Source: Leucobacter chromiisoli (GTDB lineage Bacteria > Actinomycetota > Actinomycetes > Actinomycetales > Microbacteriaceae). From it: a stretch of 64,000 bases of DNA. Within the stretch, counting starts at the first letter, position 1, and each line of letters begins with the position of its first letter. Below the pieces are notes generated by a model that was given only the letters and a program-made list of their open reading frames with translations, ran no database searches and had not been told where the DNA came from. This document shows positions 8,659 to 18,061 of this stretch, one piece after another. The translations under genes and the position numbers were made by a program. The stretch is from positions 1-64,000 of the forward strand of contig NZ_JAEHOH010000012.1 of assembly GCF_016522505.1 (NCBI RefSeq), written 5' to 3'.

Positions 8659-9640
8659 CGGATTCGCCCTCGTCGACCCACCGGTCGATCATCCAGCGCG
8701 CGATGGACACCGGCATCGGCAGCGTGATGCCGGGGGCCGGGTCGCGCAGCTCCTCCCGGCTGAACCAGCGCAGCTCGGAGATCTCCTCAGGATCGGGGCT
8801 CAGGTCGTCCGGGTCCGCGCCCTCGGCGAGCCTGGCGCGGAAGCCGAGCATGAGCGAGCGCGGGAACGGCCACGGCTGGCTCGTCACGTACTCGACGGCC
8901 TCGAGCGGCACACCCGCCTCCTCGTAGACCTCGCGCAGCACCGTCTGCTCGGCCGACTCGCCGGCCTCGACGAACCCGGCGAGCAGTGAGAACCGCCCCG
9001 TCTCCCAGAGCACGTTCGAGCCGAGCAGCACGCGCCCGTCGTGCTCGACGAGCACGATGACCGCGGGATCCGTGCGCGGGAAGTGCTCTCCGCCGTGCTC
9101 GTCTCGGCGCCCCCAGCCGCCGAGCATGGGCGTGGTCGGCCGGCCGTCCCGCGGCGAGAAGCCCGCGGCCTCGTGCCAGCGCAGCAGGCCGGACGCGACC
9201 GTGAGGATCTCCCGCTCGGTGTCGTCCAGGCGCATGCCGACCGCGAAGGGGTGCCGCCAGACGGCTCCCGGGATCCCCGCGACCTCCTCGCCGTCGCCCG
9301 CGGCGGATGGAGACCCCGACCCGTTCGCGCCCGGGTCGCCCGCCGCCAGCGCCCCGTGCCGATCCTCCGCGACCGCGAACACCGGCGCGCCGCTCATGCG
9401 GCCGAGGTAGCAGTGCCCGGCGCCGTTCCCCTCGATCACGGGGGTGTAGCGCCCCTCGACGGGCGCCAGCGCCAGCGCCGCGCCGTCTTCGCGCTCCCGG
9501 ACGGGGACGAGGACGCCGTTCACCCGGAGTACGCGCGCTCCCGCCTCGTCCCAGGCCGCGGCGAGGGCCTCGGCGCTCGCCCGAGCGGCCGCGTCCCGGT
9601 CGAGCTGCCCGCTCGCCAGCGGGGGCATGGGAGTTCCCAT
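8642..9640 (-). CDS. nudC: NudC-like NAD+ diphosphatase (Nudix) with a degenerate zinc ribbon
   Basis: A 332-residue Nudix hydrolase expected to cleave NAD(H) to NMN(H) and AMP, or remove NAD caps from RNA. The Nudix box is complete (about 222-244, with GFVEAGE, REVYEEAGV), and the NudC-specific SQPWPFPRSLM follows it. The zinc ribbon that normally precedes the catalytic domain is recognisable by its flanks (LLRWHE and HFPRTDPAVI). However, the four expected cysteines are Ser162, Asp165, Asp180 and Gly183, so it should not bind zinc. I chose the ATG at 9640 because AGAGGA lies seven bases before it; upstream ATG and GTG codons at 9646 and 9655 are in frame. It is the first gene of the nudC-uvrD2 operon. 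Confidence 0.8.
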   Translation of the reverse strand: MGTPMPPLASGQLDRDAAARASAEALAAAWDEAGARVLRVNGVLVPVREREDGAALALAPVEGRYTPVIEGNGAGHCYLGRMSGAPVFAVAEDRHGALAAGDPGANGSGSPSAAGDGEEVAGIPGAVWRHPFAVGMRLDDTEREILTVASGLLRWHEAAGFSPRDGRPTTPMLGGWGRRDEHGGEHFPRTDPAVIVLVEHDGRVLLGSNVLWETGRFSLLAGFVEAGESAEQTVLREVYEEAGVPLEAVEYVTSQPWPFPRSLMLGFRARLAEGADPDDLSPDPEEISELRWFSREELRDPAPGITLPMPVSIARWMIDRWVDEGESGAAVR

Positions 9641-9767
9641 CGGCATTCCTCTCACTCGTGGATCTCGGTGCGCGGCCGGCCTCCCCGGGGCCCGCCATGC
9701 GGCTCCGGCCGCCCCGGCGTGTGGCGCGCGATGCGCGTGGCGTCCGTCACGATCGCGTAACGCTGCC

Positions 9768-9773
9768 TACGCT
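9768..9773 (+). promoter_or_regulatory. Candidate -10 box for a leaderless transcript
   Basis: TACGCT ends exactly six bases before the ATG at 9780. No Shine-Dalgarno is present between them, so a leaderless mRNA is the simplest reading. Confidence 0.5.
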
Positions 9774-9779
9774 GAGTGC

Positions 9780-11114
9780 ATGGCCAGCATTCCTCTCACT
9801 CTAGCCGCGCTCGCGACCTCGGCCGTCCCCGGGCTGGCCGTCCACGGGGCGCGCGAGCACGCCGGCGACGGCGACGGGGCCTTCACCTCCGCCGTGCTGG
9901 TCGCCGAGGAGGGGGAGCTCATCGTCAGGGTCCCCCGCACGCAGGCCGCCGAGGTGCAGCAGTCGGCCGAGCTGCTCGGGCTCGCGGCGCTCACGGAGGG
10001 CGCCCGCGCCCGGTTGCCCTTCGCCGTCCCCGAGACGCTCGGGGTCACCCGGGCCGGCGACACCCGGGCCACGGTGACGACGTTCCTCGCCGGCGGGCGC
10101 GTCGACGCCTCCGACATCGAGTCCGAGGCGCTCCTGCTGCAGCCGATCGCGGAGGCGGTGGCCGCGATCCACGAACTGCCCCACAGTCTCGTGCAGCAGG
10201 GCGGCCTCGGCGCCCTCACCGCCGAGGAGGTCAGGCTCCAGGCCGCGCGGCTCGTGGAGCGGGCGGAATCCACGAGGCTGCTGCCGGAGATCGTGCACGA
10301 GCGCTGGACGCAGGCCCTCGACGCGACGGAGATGTGGGACTTCGCCCCGACGGTCGTCCACGGGTCCCTCGACGCCGACCGGCTGCTCGTCGCCGACGAC
10401 GGGATCGCAGGCGTGCTGGGCTGGGGCGAACTGTCCGTGGGCGACCCGGCGGGCGACCTGGCGTGGCTGATCTCCTCGGGCGAGGAGGTCTTCGACGCCG
10501 TGCTCGCGCGCTACTCGCTGCTGCGCGATGCCGGACACCTCGGCCGGCTGCGCGCGCGGGCCCTGTTCACCCACCAGCTCGGCGTCGCCCGCTGGCTGCT
10601 GCACGGCGTCGAGAGCCGGGACTCCGAGATCGTCGACGACGCCGTGGCGATGCTCGACCGTCTCATGGACCGGCTGACGTCGATGGGCGAACCGCTGCCG
10701 ACCCGCAGGCCGCTCTCCGACGACCAGGTGTCCCAGCTGCTCGACGAGGTCCCGCAGGTGAACGACCTCCTCTCGGACACCGCCGCCTACGAGGCGCTCG
10801 ATGAGGATCGCATGTTCCACGCCGACACCGACTTCGTGGAGGTGCTGCGCGGGGAGCCCGCCGACGAGGACGGGGACGACCGGGAGGATGGGGACGACCG
10901 GGAGGACGGGGACGACCGGAACGGGGACCGGGCGGACCGGAGCGGCGACGAGCGCCGCGAGGCGCCGGACGGAGCGGGATCCGATATCCAGCTCACCGAG
11001 CCCGTGGAGCAGCTCACCGAGCCGATCGACCCCGTGGGCCCCGGCGCCGCGGACGACGACGGATCCGATGCGCCGCGGGCGGAGGGACGCCCCGGGCGTC
11101 CGGGTCGTTCCTGA
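9780..11114 (+). CDS. Aminoglycoside-phosphotransferase-fold protein lacking catalytic residues
   Basis: A 444-residue protein whose first 340 residues have the APH/choline-kinase fold: a beta-rich N-lobe, then TVVHGSLDADRLLV (about 191-204) and GVLGWGELSVGDPAGDLAWL (about 211-230), which align with the Brenner and DFG-type motifs. In active enzymes these read HGDLxxxN and IDWxD. Here the catalytic Asp is Ser196, the Asn is Arg201 and the metal-binding Asp is Gly214. It therefore looks like a pseudokinase. The C-terminal 100 residues are acidic and disordered, with a GDDRED repeat. It is divergent from nudC and convergent with adnB. The genuine partner or ligand cannot be inferred. Confidence 0.7.
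   Translation: MASIPLTLAALATSAVPGLAVHGAREHAGDGDGAFTSAVLVAEEGELIVRVPRTQAAEVQQSAELLGLAALTEGARARLPFAVPETLGVTRAGDTRATVTTFLAGGRVDASDIESEALLLQPIAEAVAAIHELPHSLVQQGGLGALTAEEVRLQAARLVERAESTRLLPEIVHERWTQALDATEMWDFAPTVVHGSLDADRLLVADDGIAGVLGWGELSVGDPAGDLAWLISSGEEVFDAVLARYSLLRDAGHLGRLRARALFTHQLGVARWLLHGVESRDSEIVDDAVAMLDRLMDRLTSMGEPLPTRRPLSDDQVSQLLDEVPQVNDLLSDTAAYEALDEDRMFHADTDFVEVLRGEPADEDGDDREDGDDREDGDDRNGDRADRSGDERREAPDGAGSDIQLTEPVEQLTEPIDPVGPGAADDDGSDAPRAEGRPGRPGRS
10872..10921 (+). repeat. 18-base in-frame tandem repeat in the pseudokinase tail
   Basis: Two 18-base units (10872-10889, 10890-10907, differing at the last base) and a partial third encode GDDRED repeats in the acidic C-terminal tail. The in-frame unit length suggests slippage-driven growth of a disordered segment. 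Confidence 0.8.
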
Positions 11115-11123
11115 CGGCGGAGC

Positions 11124-14100
11124 TCACCGGGCCGGCGCGAGACGCGCCGCCGCCTCGTACCAGATGCGCTCGAGCTCCTCGAGGCTGCGCGGCTGCTCCC
11201 CGCGCAGCTCGACGCCCTCGGCGACGTAGAACAGCGAGACGTCGATGCGCTCGGGCGGCACTCCCGCCCACTGCGCGTAGGCGTGGCGGTAGAGATCGAG
11301 CTGGAAGAACCGGGACCGCCGCTCGACGTCATCGCGGGGCGCCCGGCCGGCCTTCCAGTCGACGATCTCGTAGCGATCCTCCCCGTCGGACTCCTCCCGG
11401 TAGACGGCGTCGAGCTTGCAGACCAGGCTGCGCCCGGCGAAGGGCAGCGTCACCTCCTGCTCGACCGCGATCGGCTGCAGGGCGGCCCAGCGCGAACGCT
11501 CGAAGCTCTCGATGAGCGGTGCGAGCTCCGCCTCGGTCTCGAACTCCGCGAGCTCCGGATCGGCGACCCCCGGTTCGAGACCGGCGAGCGGCAGCGCGGT
11601 GCCCCTCGCCGTCGTCGCCCGGCGCTCCACCCACTCGTGGAAGCGGTTGCCGATGCGGGTGCGCCGGTAGGGCCGCTGCGGGAGCGGGCGCAGCCTGCGC
11701 CGCTCCGCGGTCTCGGGATCCTCCACGAACTCGTGGAAGGTCGACGCGGTGATGCGCTCGGGAAGCCCGTCGCCGGCCGCGGAGCCGCTCGACGAGGTCG
11801 GTTCCGGCACCGAGGCCGCGGCAGGCCTCGCGGCCGCGGCCGGACCCGCACCTGCTCCGGCGGCGAGACGTCGCGCCTCCGCCGCCTCGCGCTCGGCGAG
11901 CAGCAGTTCCACGGTCGGGTCGATCCGCGGTTCCGAACCGGTCTCGGCCCTCCGGGCCGGGGCCTCGAGCGCGCGCCGGAGCGCATCGGCGGCCCGCAGC
12001 ACGCCCTCCCGGCGGGAGCCCAGCGGGTCGAGCGGCCACACGACCGTGCGGTCGGGGCGGTCCCGCGGATCCTGCTCGTGCGCGCTCTCCTCCGGAAGCC
12101 CGTCGATGATGCCGCACTCGTCGAGGTCGCGCAGGAAGACGGAGGGCGAGCGCGGCCGGCTGCCGCCGCCCCAGAACGAACCGGTGAGCAGCAGGCGCGA
12201 GGCCGCCCGGGTGACGGCGACGTAGGCGAGGCGGCGCTCCTCGGCCCGGTGCCGCTCGGCGAGCAGATCCTTGTAGCCCGGCACGCGCTCGACGCCTCCC
12301 TCGGTCTTCTCGGTGAAGCCGTTGACGGCGCGGTGCAGGTCCTCCTGCGTGGTCGCGGTGCGCCAGTCGAGCGCGGGCCTGGCCGCCGCGTCTCCGAGCA
12401 GCTCGTCGGGGATGCGGCCCGGCCGCAGCCAGCCCAGCCCCTCCGAGGAGGGCAGCGGGAATTCGTTCTCGGTGAGGCGCGGGATCGCGACGAGATCCCA
12501 CTCGAGCCCCTTGGAACCGTGCCCCGTGATGAGCTGGACGGTGCCGGGCTCGGGCTCGGGCACGTGCTCGGCGGCCTGGTCGAGCTCGTTCACCCGCTCG
12601 AGCCAGGCCAGCACGGAGGCGAGGGTGCCGTGCTCGTCGGTCGCGAGGAAGCCCTCGACGAGGTCGACGAAGGCGTCGAGGTTGGCGCGCGCGACGGCGC
12701 CGCCCTCGTACCCGCTGCGCTCGTTCGCCTCGAGCTCGATGTCGAGTCGCAGGCCGTGCTCGATCGCCCGCAGCAGCTCCGGGATCCCCGCTCCCGCGGC
12801 CTGCCTCAGCTGGCGCAGCAGCTGCCCGGCCTCCCGCAGTCGCTCACGGCCGGGCGCGCTGATGCCCCGCAGCGCGGCGTGGTCGAGCCCGCGCATGCCC
12901 GCGATCTCGTCGAGCGCGTCGAGCAGCGTGAACTGCATGTCGGGATCGGGGAGGGCGCGATCCTCCGACCGATCCTCCGCGTCGAGCGGCTGCTGCGCCG
13001 TGTCGCGTCCGGCGAACCAGCGCGCCGCCTCCCCGAGGCCCGCGAGGTCGGAGACGCCGATCGCGAACCTCGGCCCGCTGAGGATCCTGATGAGCTCGCT
13101 GCCCGCGTCCGCGTACCAGAGGCAGCGCAGGGTGCTCACGACGTCGGTGATCTCGGGTGTGGTGAGGAGCCCGCCGACGCCGACGATGCGGTTCGGCACG
13201 CCCGCCTCCGTGAGGGCGGCCGAGACGGCGGGCATCGCCGACCTCGTCCGGAACACGACCGCGGCGGTCGGCAGCTCGCCGGTCCGTGCGGCGTGCTCCT
13301 CCCGCGCATCCCGCAGCCAGGAGGCGAGCTGCGCGTACTCCTCGTCGACGGTCTCGGGATAGCGCCACTCGACCTGCGCGGGATCCGTCCCGGCGGCGCC
13401 CGCCGCTCCGAAGTGCTCCTCCTTCGACCGAAGCCGCGGCACCTCGACGGGCGACTCGGCGTTGAGCGGGGCGACGATCGCGCCCGCGGCCTCGAGCACG
13501 CGGGCCGGGTTGCGCCAGCTCACCGAGAGGCTGAGCGTGGCGGGCTCCTCCGGCGCCCCAGCGCCTCGGAAGTCGCGGTGGAAGGAGCGCAGGTTGTCGG
13601 CGGACGCCCCCCGCCAGCCGTAGATCGACTGGTGCGGGTCGCCGACCGCCATCACCGAGCATCCTGCGAACAGCCGCGAGAGCAGCCTCGTCTGCCCGAC
13701 CGAGGTGTCCTGCACCTCGTCGAGCAGCACCACGGGCGTGCGCTGCCGCACCACGGCGCCGGCGCGCGGGAACCGCTCGAGGGTCTCCACGGCGAGCGCG
13801 AGCTGATCCGAGAACTCGATGAGCCCGAGCCGGCGTTTGCGCTCGGCGAACTCGCGGGCGAGCCGGGTGGTGAGCAGCGTCGTGTCGAGGTTCGTGAGGG
13901 CGTCCCGCACCACGGCGTAGAGGCGCCCCTCCTGCCCCTCGGCGCGCGCCTTCGCGTTGTAGGGCAGGCTGCGGACCCGGCCGAACTCGGCGATGACCTG
14001 GTCGACCCTGTCGAAGGAGGTGAGGTTGTCGGAGACGGCGTGGTCGATCTCGAGCACGCGCCGCACGAGGGTCGGGATCGACTCCCCGCTCCGCACGAGC

Positions 14101-14648
14101 TCGGGGTCGTCGCTCGTGCACACGACGTCCCGGGCGAGGCGCCAGGCCGTCGCCTCGTCGATCACCGCCGCGGCGGCGGCGACTCCGGCGAGCGCGCCGA
14201 ACTCCTGGACGATCGCCGAGGCGAACGAGTTGTAGGTGCTGACGTCGGGCAGCTCGAGTCCCGCGGCGCGCCCCTCCAGGATCTCGGCCGCGCGGAGCGC
14301 CTCCTCGCCGCTCAGCGCGCCGCGCTCGTCGGCCTCGGCCAGGCGCTCCGCGAACGCGTTCAGCCGGCCGGCGACGCGCTCGTTCAGCTCCCCCGCCGCC
14401 TTCCGGGTGAAGGTGAGGCCGAGCACCTGCGCCGGCTGCGCGAGCCCGTTCGCCACCAGCCAGACCACGCGGCCCGCCATCGTTTCGGTCTTGCCGCTTC
14501 CGGCGCCCGCGACGACGAGCGCGCTGCCGCCGAGGGGGTGCTCGATCACCCGGCGCTGCTCCTCCGTGGGGAGCAGCGCCCGGTTCGGAGGGACGGCGAG
14601 CAGCTCGGCGATGCGCGCAGCCGAGAACACCGGGGCCCGGTCGCTCAT
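11124..14648 (-). CDS. adnB: AdnB-type helicase-nuclease subunit
   Basis: A 1174-residue UvrD-like protein, the second subunit of the AdnAB dimer that resects double-strand breaks in actinobacteria. The N-terminal motor has GAGSGKT (Lys53), VVLLDEVQDTS, GDPHQSIYGW, TGHGSKGLEWDLV and YVAVTRA. The C-terminal RecB-family nuclease shows LVCKLDAVY followed by EIVDWKAG and a QLDLYRHAYA helix, the D...D-x-K metal site. The Ala/Pro-rich linker between them, around 920-960, is low in complexity. The start ATG overlaps the stop of adnA as ATGA, so the subunits are translationally coupled. Length fits the family (about 1100). The gene runs convergently toward the pseudokinase gene with only nine bases between stops. 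Confidence 0.9.
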   Translation of the reverse strand: MSDRAPVFSAARIAELLAVPPNRALLPTEEQRRVIEHPLGGSALVVAGAGSGKTETMAGRVVWLVANGLAQPAQVLGLTFTRKAAGELNERVAGRLNAFAERLAEADERGALSGEEALRAAEILEGRAAGLELPDVSTYNSFASAIVQEFGALAGVAAAAAVIDEATAWRLARDVVCTSDDPELVRSGESIPTLVRRVLEIDHAVSDNLTSFDRVDQVIAEFGRVRSLPYNAKARAEGQEGRLYAVVRDALTNLDTTLLTTRLAREFAERKRRLGLIEFSDQLALAVETLERFPRAGAVVRQRTPVVLLDEVQDTSVGQTRLLSRLFAGCSVMAVGDPHQSIYGWRGASADNLRSFHRDFRGAGAPEEPATLSLSVSWRNPARVLEAAGAIVAPLNAESPVEVPRLRSKEEHFGAAGAAGTDPAQVEWRYPETVDEEYAQLASWLRDAREEHAARTGELPTAAVVFRTRSAMPAVSAALTEAGVPNRIVGVGGLLTTPEITDVVSTLRCLWYADAGSELIRILSGPRFAIGVSDLAGLGEAARWFAGRDTAQQPLDAEDRSEDRALPDPDMQFTLLDALDEIAGMRGLDHAALRGISAPGRERLREAGQLLRQLRQAAGAGIPELLRAIEHGLRLDIELEANERSGYEGGAVARANLDAFVDLVEGFLATDEHGTLASVLAWLERVNELDQAAEHVPEPEPGTVQLITGHGSKGLEWDLVAIPRLTENEFPLPSSEGLGWLRPGRIPDELLGDAAARPALDWRTATTQEDLHRAVNGFTEKTEGGVERVPGYKDLLAERHRAEERRLAYVAVTRAASRLLLTGSFWGGGSRPRSPSVFLRDLDECGIIDGLPEESAHEQDPRDRPDRTVVWPLDPLGSRREGVLRAADALRRALEAPARRAETGSEPRIDPTVELLLAEREAAEARRLAAGAGAGPAAAARPAAASVPEPTSSSGSAAGDGLPERITASTFHEFVEDPETAERRRLRPLPQRPYRRTRIGNRFHEWVERRATTARGTALPLAGLEPGVADPELAEFETEAELAPLIESFERSRWAALQPIAVEQEVTLPFAGRSLVCKLDAVYREESDGEDRYEIVDWKAGRAPRDDVERRSRFFQLDLYRHAYAQWAGVPPERIDVSLFYVAEGVELRGEQPRSLEELERIWYEAAARLAPAR

Positions 14649-17600
14649 GCGCGGCTCACCGCCGGGATGACGTGCAGGCGGCAGGATCCGCCCCGGCTGT
14701 ACGCGTTCGAGCAGTGGTGCTCGATCCTCGCGGTGAACCGGCTCCCCGCCATGACCCGCGCGATGTCGGCCACCCGGTTCGCGAAGGCCTCCTGCGCCTC
14801 GGGGTCGAGCAGGGCCTGCCCCGCCTCCGTGTAGGTCAGCCCGCTCCGCGCCCGCTCCCGCTTCGGCACCGCGTCGGGGTGCACGTAGAGCAGTCTCGCG
14901 CCTCCGTTCACGGTCTCGCCGATATCCGCGCCGTCGGTCGGGTCGAAGGCCCCGTGGATCACGCCGAGCTGATAGGCCCGCAGCTGGGCGTGCTGCTCCA
15001 GCTCTCCCGCGGTCGGCCGGTGCTTGCCCGTCTTGAGGTCGACGACCGATATCTCCGAGCGTCCGTCGGGCAGGGCGCGGGCCTCCAGACGGTCCGCGAT
15101 GCCGGCGAGTCGGGCGCGGCCGATCTCGATCGAGAATCCGGCCTCCGTGCCGACGAGCTCGCGGCCGGACGCCTCGAACTCGCGCAGGTAGTCGGAGAGC
15201 CCGCGCACCATCTCCTCGGCGAGGCGCAGCGTCCGCTCCGCCTCCCACTCCGCGTCGAAGGGCAGACGGCTCCACTCGGAGGCGACGGTCGCGAGCAGCG
15301 CCTCCGGGTCGGACCCCTCCGCTTCCTCGAGGGCGCGGTGCAGCAGCGTCCCGAGAGCGGAGCTCACCCCTCCCGTGCCGCCGCCGAGCCGTGAGATCGC
15401 CCAGTCGAGCGGGCATCGCTCGGCCGTCTCGAGCTGAGAGGGGCTCACCTTCACGCGCGCCTCCGGGTCGCCGTCGAGATCGACGAGGGGCGCCTCGGTG
15501 CTGGTGGGCTGCACACCGTACCACTCGTCGGGGCGGGCGCCCGGCACCTCCGCGCGGGCGAGCGCGGCGAGCGAGTCCCTCGCGACCCTGTCGTCGGGAT
15601 CCCGGGTGAGCCTGCGCCGCATCTCGGCCACCGCCCCGCGCAGGGTGAGCCGGGAGCTCGGCAGCCGGTCCGGGGGCTCGTGGCGCCGGCCGATGCCGAA
15701 GAACGAGCTCGGGTGGTGGTCCTCGTCCGCGACCGCGACGGCGAGCAGCTCTCCCCGGGCCCGCGCGCAACTGTGGGCGAAGAGGCGCAGCTCGTCGTGG
15801 AGCGTGTCGCGGCGCGAGGGCGCCGCCGCCTCTCCGCCGCGAAGCCACCGTTCGAGCGCCGTGACGCCGAGCAGCGATCCCCGTGCGCGGAGGTTGGGCC
15901 AGACCCCGTCCTGCGGGCCGAGCAGGCACACGACGTCGTACTCCCTGCCGATCGCGCCCTGCGGGGTCGTCACCGTGACGGCCCCGCGCTCGCTGCGGGC
16001 CGCGAGCGTGTCCTCGGGCACCGTGCTCGCGAGCAGCTCGTCGAGCACCTCGGACACGGGCAGCTCGCTGTCCTGCTCCTCGTGCCGCTGCAGGGCGAAG
16101 AAGAGGCCGAGCACCGCGTCGAGGGCCCGGTGCGCGTCGTCGGAGCGGGATCCCCTGCCGTCGAGGGCCTCCTCCTGCCAGCGCCCGGCGAGGCCGGTGC
16201 CGTTCCAGATCTCCCAGAGCGTCTCGCGCGCCGTTCCGCCGTTCTCGCGGACGCGGACTCCGGCCGCCGCGAGCCGGCCGAGCCGCCTGAGCGCGCGGCC
16301 GCCGGCGCTGTCGACGACGGGCTGCGCGCCGGGGAGCCCGAATGCCTCGGCGACGATGCCGTCGATGCCGCCGGGCTCGCGCCCCGCGGCCCTGGCCTCG
16401 CGGTTCTCCTGCAGACGCAGCGCCCCGCGGAGGCGGCGCAGCGCGATCGGGTCGAGTCCGCCGACGACGCCCCCGGCGAGCTCGAGCACCTCCGCCGGCT
16501 CGAGGGGGGCGAGACCGAGCGCGTGCTGCAGCAGGCGGATCAGCTCGCGGACCACCTGGTGCTCGCGCAGCACGAGGCCGCCGGCGGCCACGCCCGTGGG
16601 CACCTGATGCCCCGCGAGGACGCGAGCGGCGCGAGCGGCCTCCCGGCGGCTGCGGCAGATCACCGCCATCCGCTCCCACGCCAGCGGTCGGCTCGTGTCG
16701 AGCCCGAGCCGCCGCCGCCGCAGCCGATGCGCGATGACGCCCAGCTGCTCGGCGAGCGTCGGCACGGTCGCGAACTGCACCGCCTCCGCGCCCGAGGCCG
16801 CTCCGGATGCCTCGCCTGGGGCGCCGGCGCCCGTGCCTTCGCCGCCGGCCTCTCCACCGGCCTCGGCCTCGGCCGCCCGTTGCGCGCCCGCTCCGGCCGC
16901 GCCGATGCGCTCGGTGATCTCGCGCACGAAGGCCCGGATCCCCTCGCCGTGCCGGTGCACCGTGCCGAGCACGACCTCCTGCTCCCGCTCGCCCGGGAGG
17001 CGCGGGGCACCGCGCCGCTCGAGTTCGGAGGCGAGCCGCGCGAGCACATCGGTCCGCTCGCCGTGGAAGGCGCCCGTCGCGATGTCGGGGTCGCCGAAGA
17101 CCCACACCCGCGACCCCCGGGAGGCGCAGGCGGCGAGCAGTGCGAGCTCGCCCTCTCCGAGCTCCTGCGCATCGTCCACGAGGACGAGCCGGGGCACGGG
17201 GATCCCGTCATTCCCTCCGTCGTCGCGGCCGATCGTCTCGGCGGCCGCCCGCAGCATGCCGCTCGTGGTGAGCTCCCCCGGGCGCTCGTCGCGCATCCGC
17301 GCCGCCGTCGCGCGGATGAGGCCCAGCGCGGCGACCCACTGCTCGACGAGCTCCGCCTGCGGAGCTCGCGTGCGGGCGCTCGCCGCGGCCTCGCCCGCCG
17401 CGCGCACGAGCTCGGCGCTCAGCCCCTCGGGCGCCAGCGCGAAGTCGTCGAGCACGCGCCACAGCTCGCGGAGCTCGGCGCGGAAGGCGGCGCTCTGGAG
17501 CACCTCGGGCGCGAACGCCGCGCCGAGACGGCCCGTCTCCCCGGACTCGCCGCCTCGCTCGATCTGCTCGGCGAGCGCCTCGTCGTGCACCGTGCCCGTG

Positions 17601-17923
17601 AGCAGCCGAGGGGCCGGCTCGCCCCGCAGCGCCGATGCGCGCGCGAGCACCGAGAAGGCGAACGAGGCGGCGGTGCGCACCGGCGTGCCGCCGAGGGCCC
17701 GGCCGAGCCTGCGTTCGAGCTGCGCCCGGAGCTGCGAGGCCACCAGGCGGTTCGGCGCCAGCACCAGCAGTTCCCCGTCGGACCAGCCGGGCAGCGCCGA
17801 GACCCGCGCGAACGACTCCACGAGCGTCAGGGTCTTGCCGCTGCCCGGGGCCCCCACCACGCGGGCGTGATCGGTCGGATCGAGGGCGAGGACGCGCTGC
17901 TGAGAGGTGTCGAACCGGGGCAT
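14645..17923 (-). CDS. adnA: AdnA-type helicase-nuclease subunit
   Basis: A 1092-residue partner of AdnB. It has a Walker A motif GAPGSGKT (Lys30), LVLVDDAQELG as motif II, VTTPQGAIGREYDVV in the motor core, and a C-terminal nuclease with IADRLEAR and VVDLKTGKH. Cysteines in ERCPLDWAI before the nuclease core and in HHCSN and GGSCRLH at the C-terminus are placed like the iron-sulfur staple of AddB/AdnA nucleases, although I see three rather than the usual four. The ATG at 17923 lacks a ribosome site; instead TAGGCT lies six bases before it, suggesting a leaderless transcript. It is first in the adnAB operon with a four-base overlap to adnB. Confidence 0.9.
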   Translation of the reverse strand: MPRFDTSQQRVLALDPTDHARVVGAPGSGKTLTLVESFARVSALPGWSDGELLVLAPNRLVASQLRAQLERRLGRALGGTPVRTAASFAFSVLARASALRGEPAPRLLTGTVHDEALAEQIERGGESGETGRLGAAFAPEVLQSAAFRAELRELWRVLDDFALAPEGLSAELVRAAGEAAASARTRAPQAELVEQWVAALGLIRATAARMRDERPGELTTSGMLRAAAETIGRDDGGNDGIPVPRLVLVDDAQELGEGELALLAACASRGSRVWVFGDPDIATGAFHGERTDVLARLASELERRGAPRLPGEREQEVVLGTVHRHGEGIRAFVREITERIGAAGAGAQRAAEAEAGGEAGGEGTGAGAPGEASGAASGAEAVQFATVPTLAEQLGVIAHRLRRRRLGLDTSRPLAWERMAVICRSRREAARAARVLAGHQVPTGVAAGGLVLREHQVVRELIRLLQHALGLAPLEPAEVLELAGGVVGGLDPIALRRLRGALRLQENREARAAGREPGGIDGIVAEAFGLPGAQPVVDSAGGRALRRLGRLAAAGVRVRENGGTARETLWEIWNGTGLAGRWQEEALDGRGSRSDDAHRALDAVLGLFFALQRHEEQDSELPVSEVLDELLASTVPEDTLAARSERGAVTVTTPQGAIGREYDVVCLLGPQDGVWPNLRARGSLLGVTALERWLRGGEAAAPSRRDTLHDELRLFAHSCARARGELLAVAVADEDHHPSSFFGIGRRHEPPDRLPSSRLTLRGAVAEMRRRLTRDPDDRVARDSLAALARAEVPGARPDEWYGVQPTSTEAPLVDLDGDPEARVKVSPSQLETAERCPLDWAISRLGGGTGGVSSALGTLLHRALEEAEGSDPEALLATVASEWSRLPFDAEWEAERTLRLAEEMVRGLSDYLREFEASGRELVGTEAGFSIEIGRARLAGIADRLEARALPDGRSEISVVDLKTGKHRPTAGELEQHAQLRAYQLGVIHGAFDPTDGADIGETVNGGARLLYVHPDAVPKRERARSGLTYTEAGQALLDPEAQEAFANRVADIARVMAGSRFTARIEHHCSNAYSRGGSCRLHVIPAVSRA

Positions 17924-17929
17924 GCCGCC

Positions 17930-17935
17930 AGCCTA
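17930..17935 (-). promoter_or_regulatory. Candidate -10 box of the adnAB operon (leaderless)
   Basis: On the minus strand TAGGCT is followed by six bases and then the adnA ATG. The same TANNNT-N6-start layout precedes dapE, the PHP gene and others here. Confidence 0.5.
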
Positions 17936-18019
17936 GTGAGCACCTGCGACATCCGCGCCGCGTCGTGCGCTGCCAGCGAACGAGCGGGGATCGACGCCTC
18001 CGCCGCGCCGTCCGCGCCG

Positions 18020-18025
18020 TAGACT
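18020..18025 (+). promoter_or_regulatory. Candidate -10 box of the DUF3107 gene
   Basis: TAGACT is followed by a roughly 30-base leader and an AGGAGG ribosome site (18051-18056) before the GTG at 18062. This is a conventional leadered promoter, in contrast to the leaderless starts nearby. Confidence 0.4.
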
Positions 18026-18061
18026 CGAGAGCATCACCGACATCCCGACCAGGAGGCACCC

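Noticed and set aside
10872-10921. CRISPR-like or other short-repeat array
   Set aside because: The units are contiguous, in frame and encode an acidic tail, with no spacers. No CRISPR array was seen anywhere in the window.
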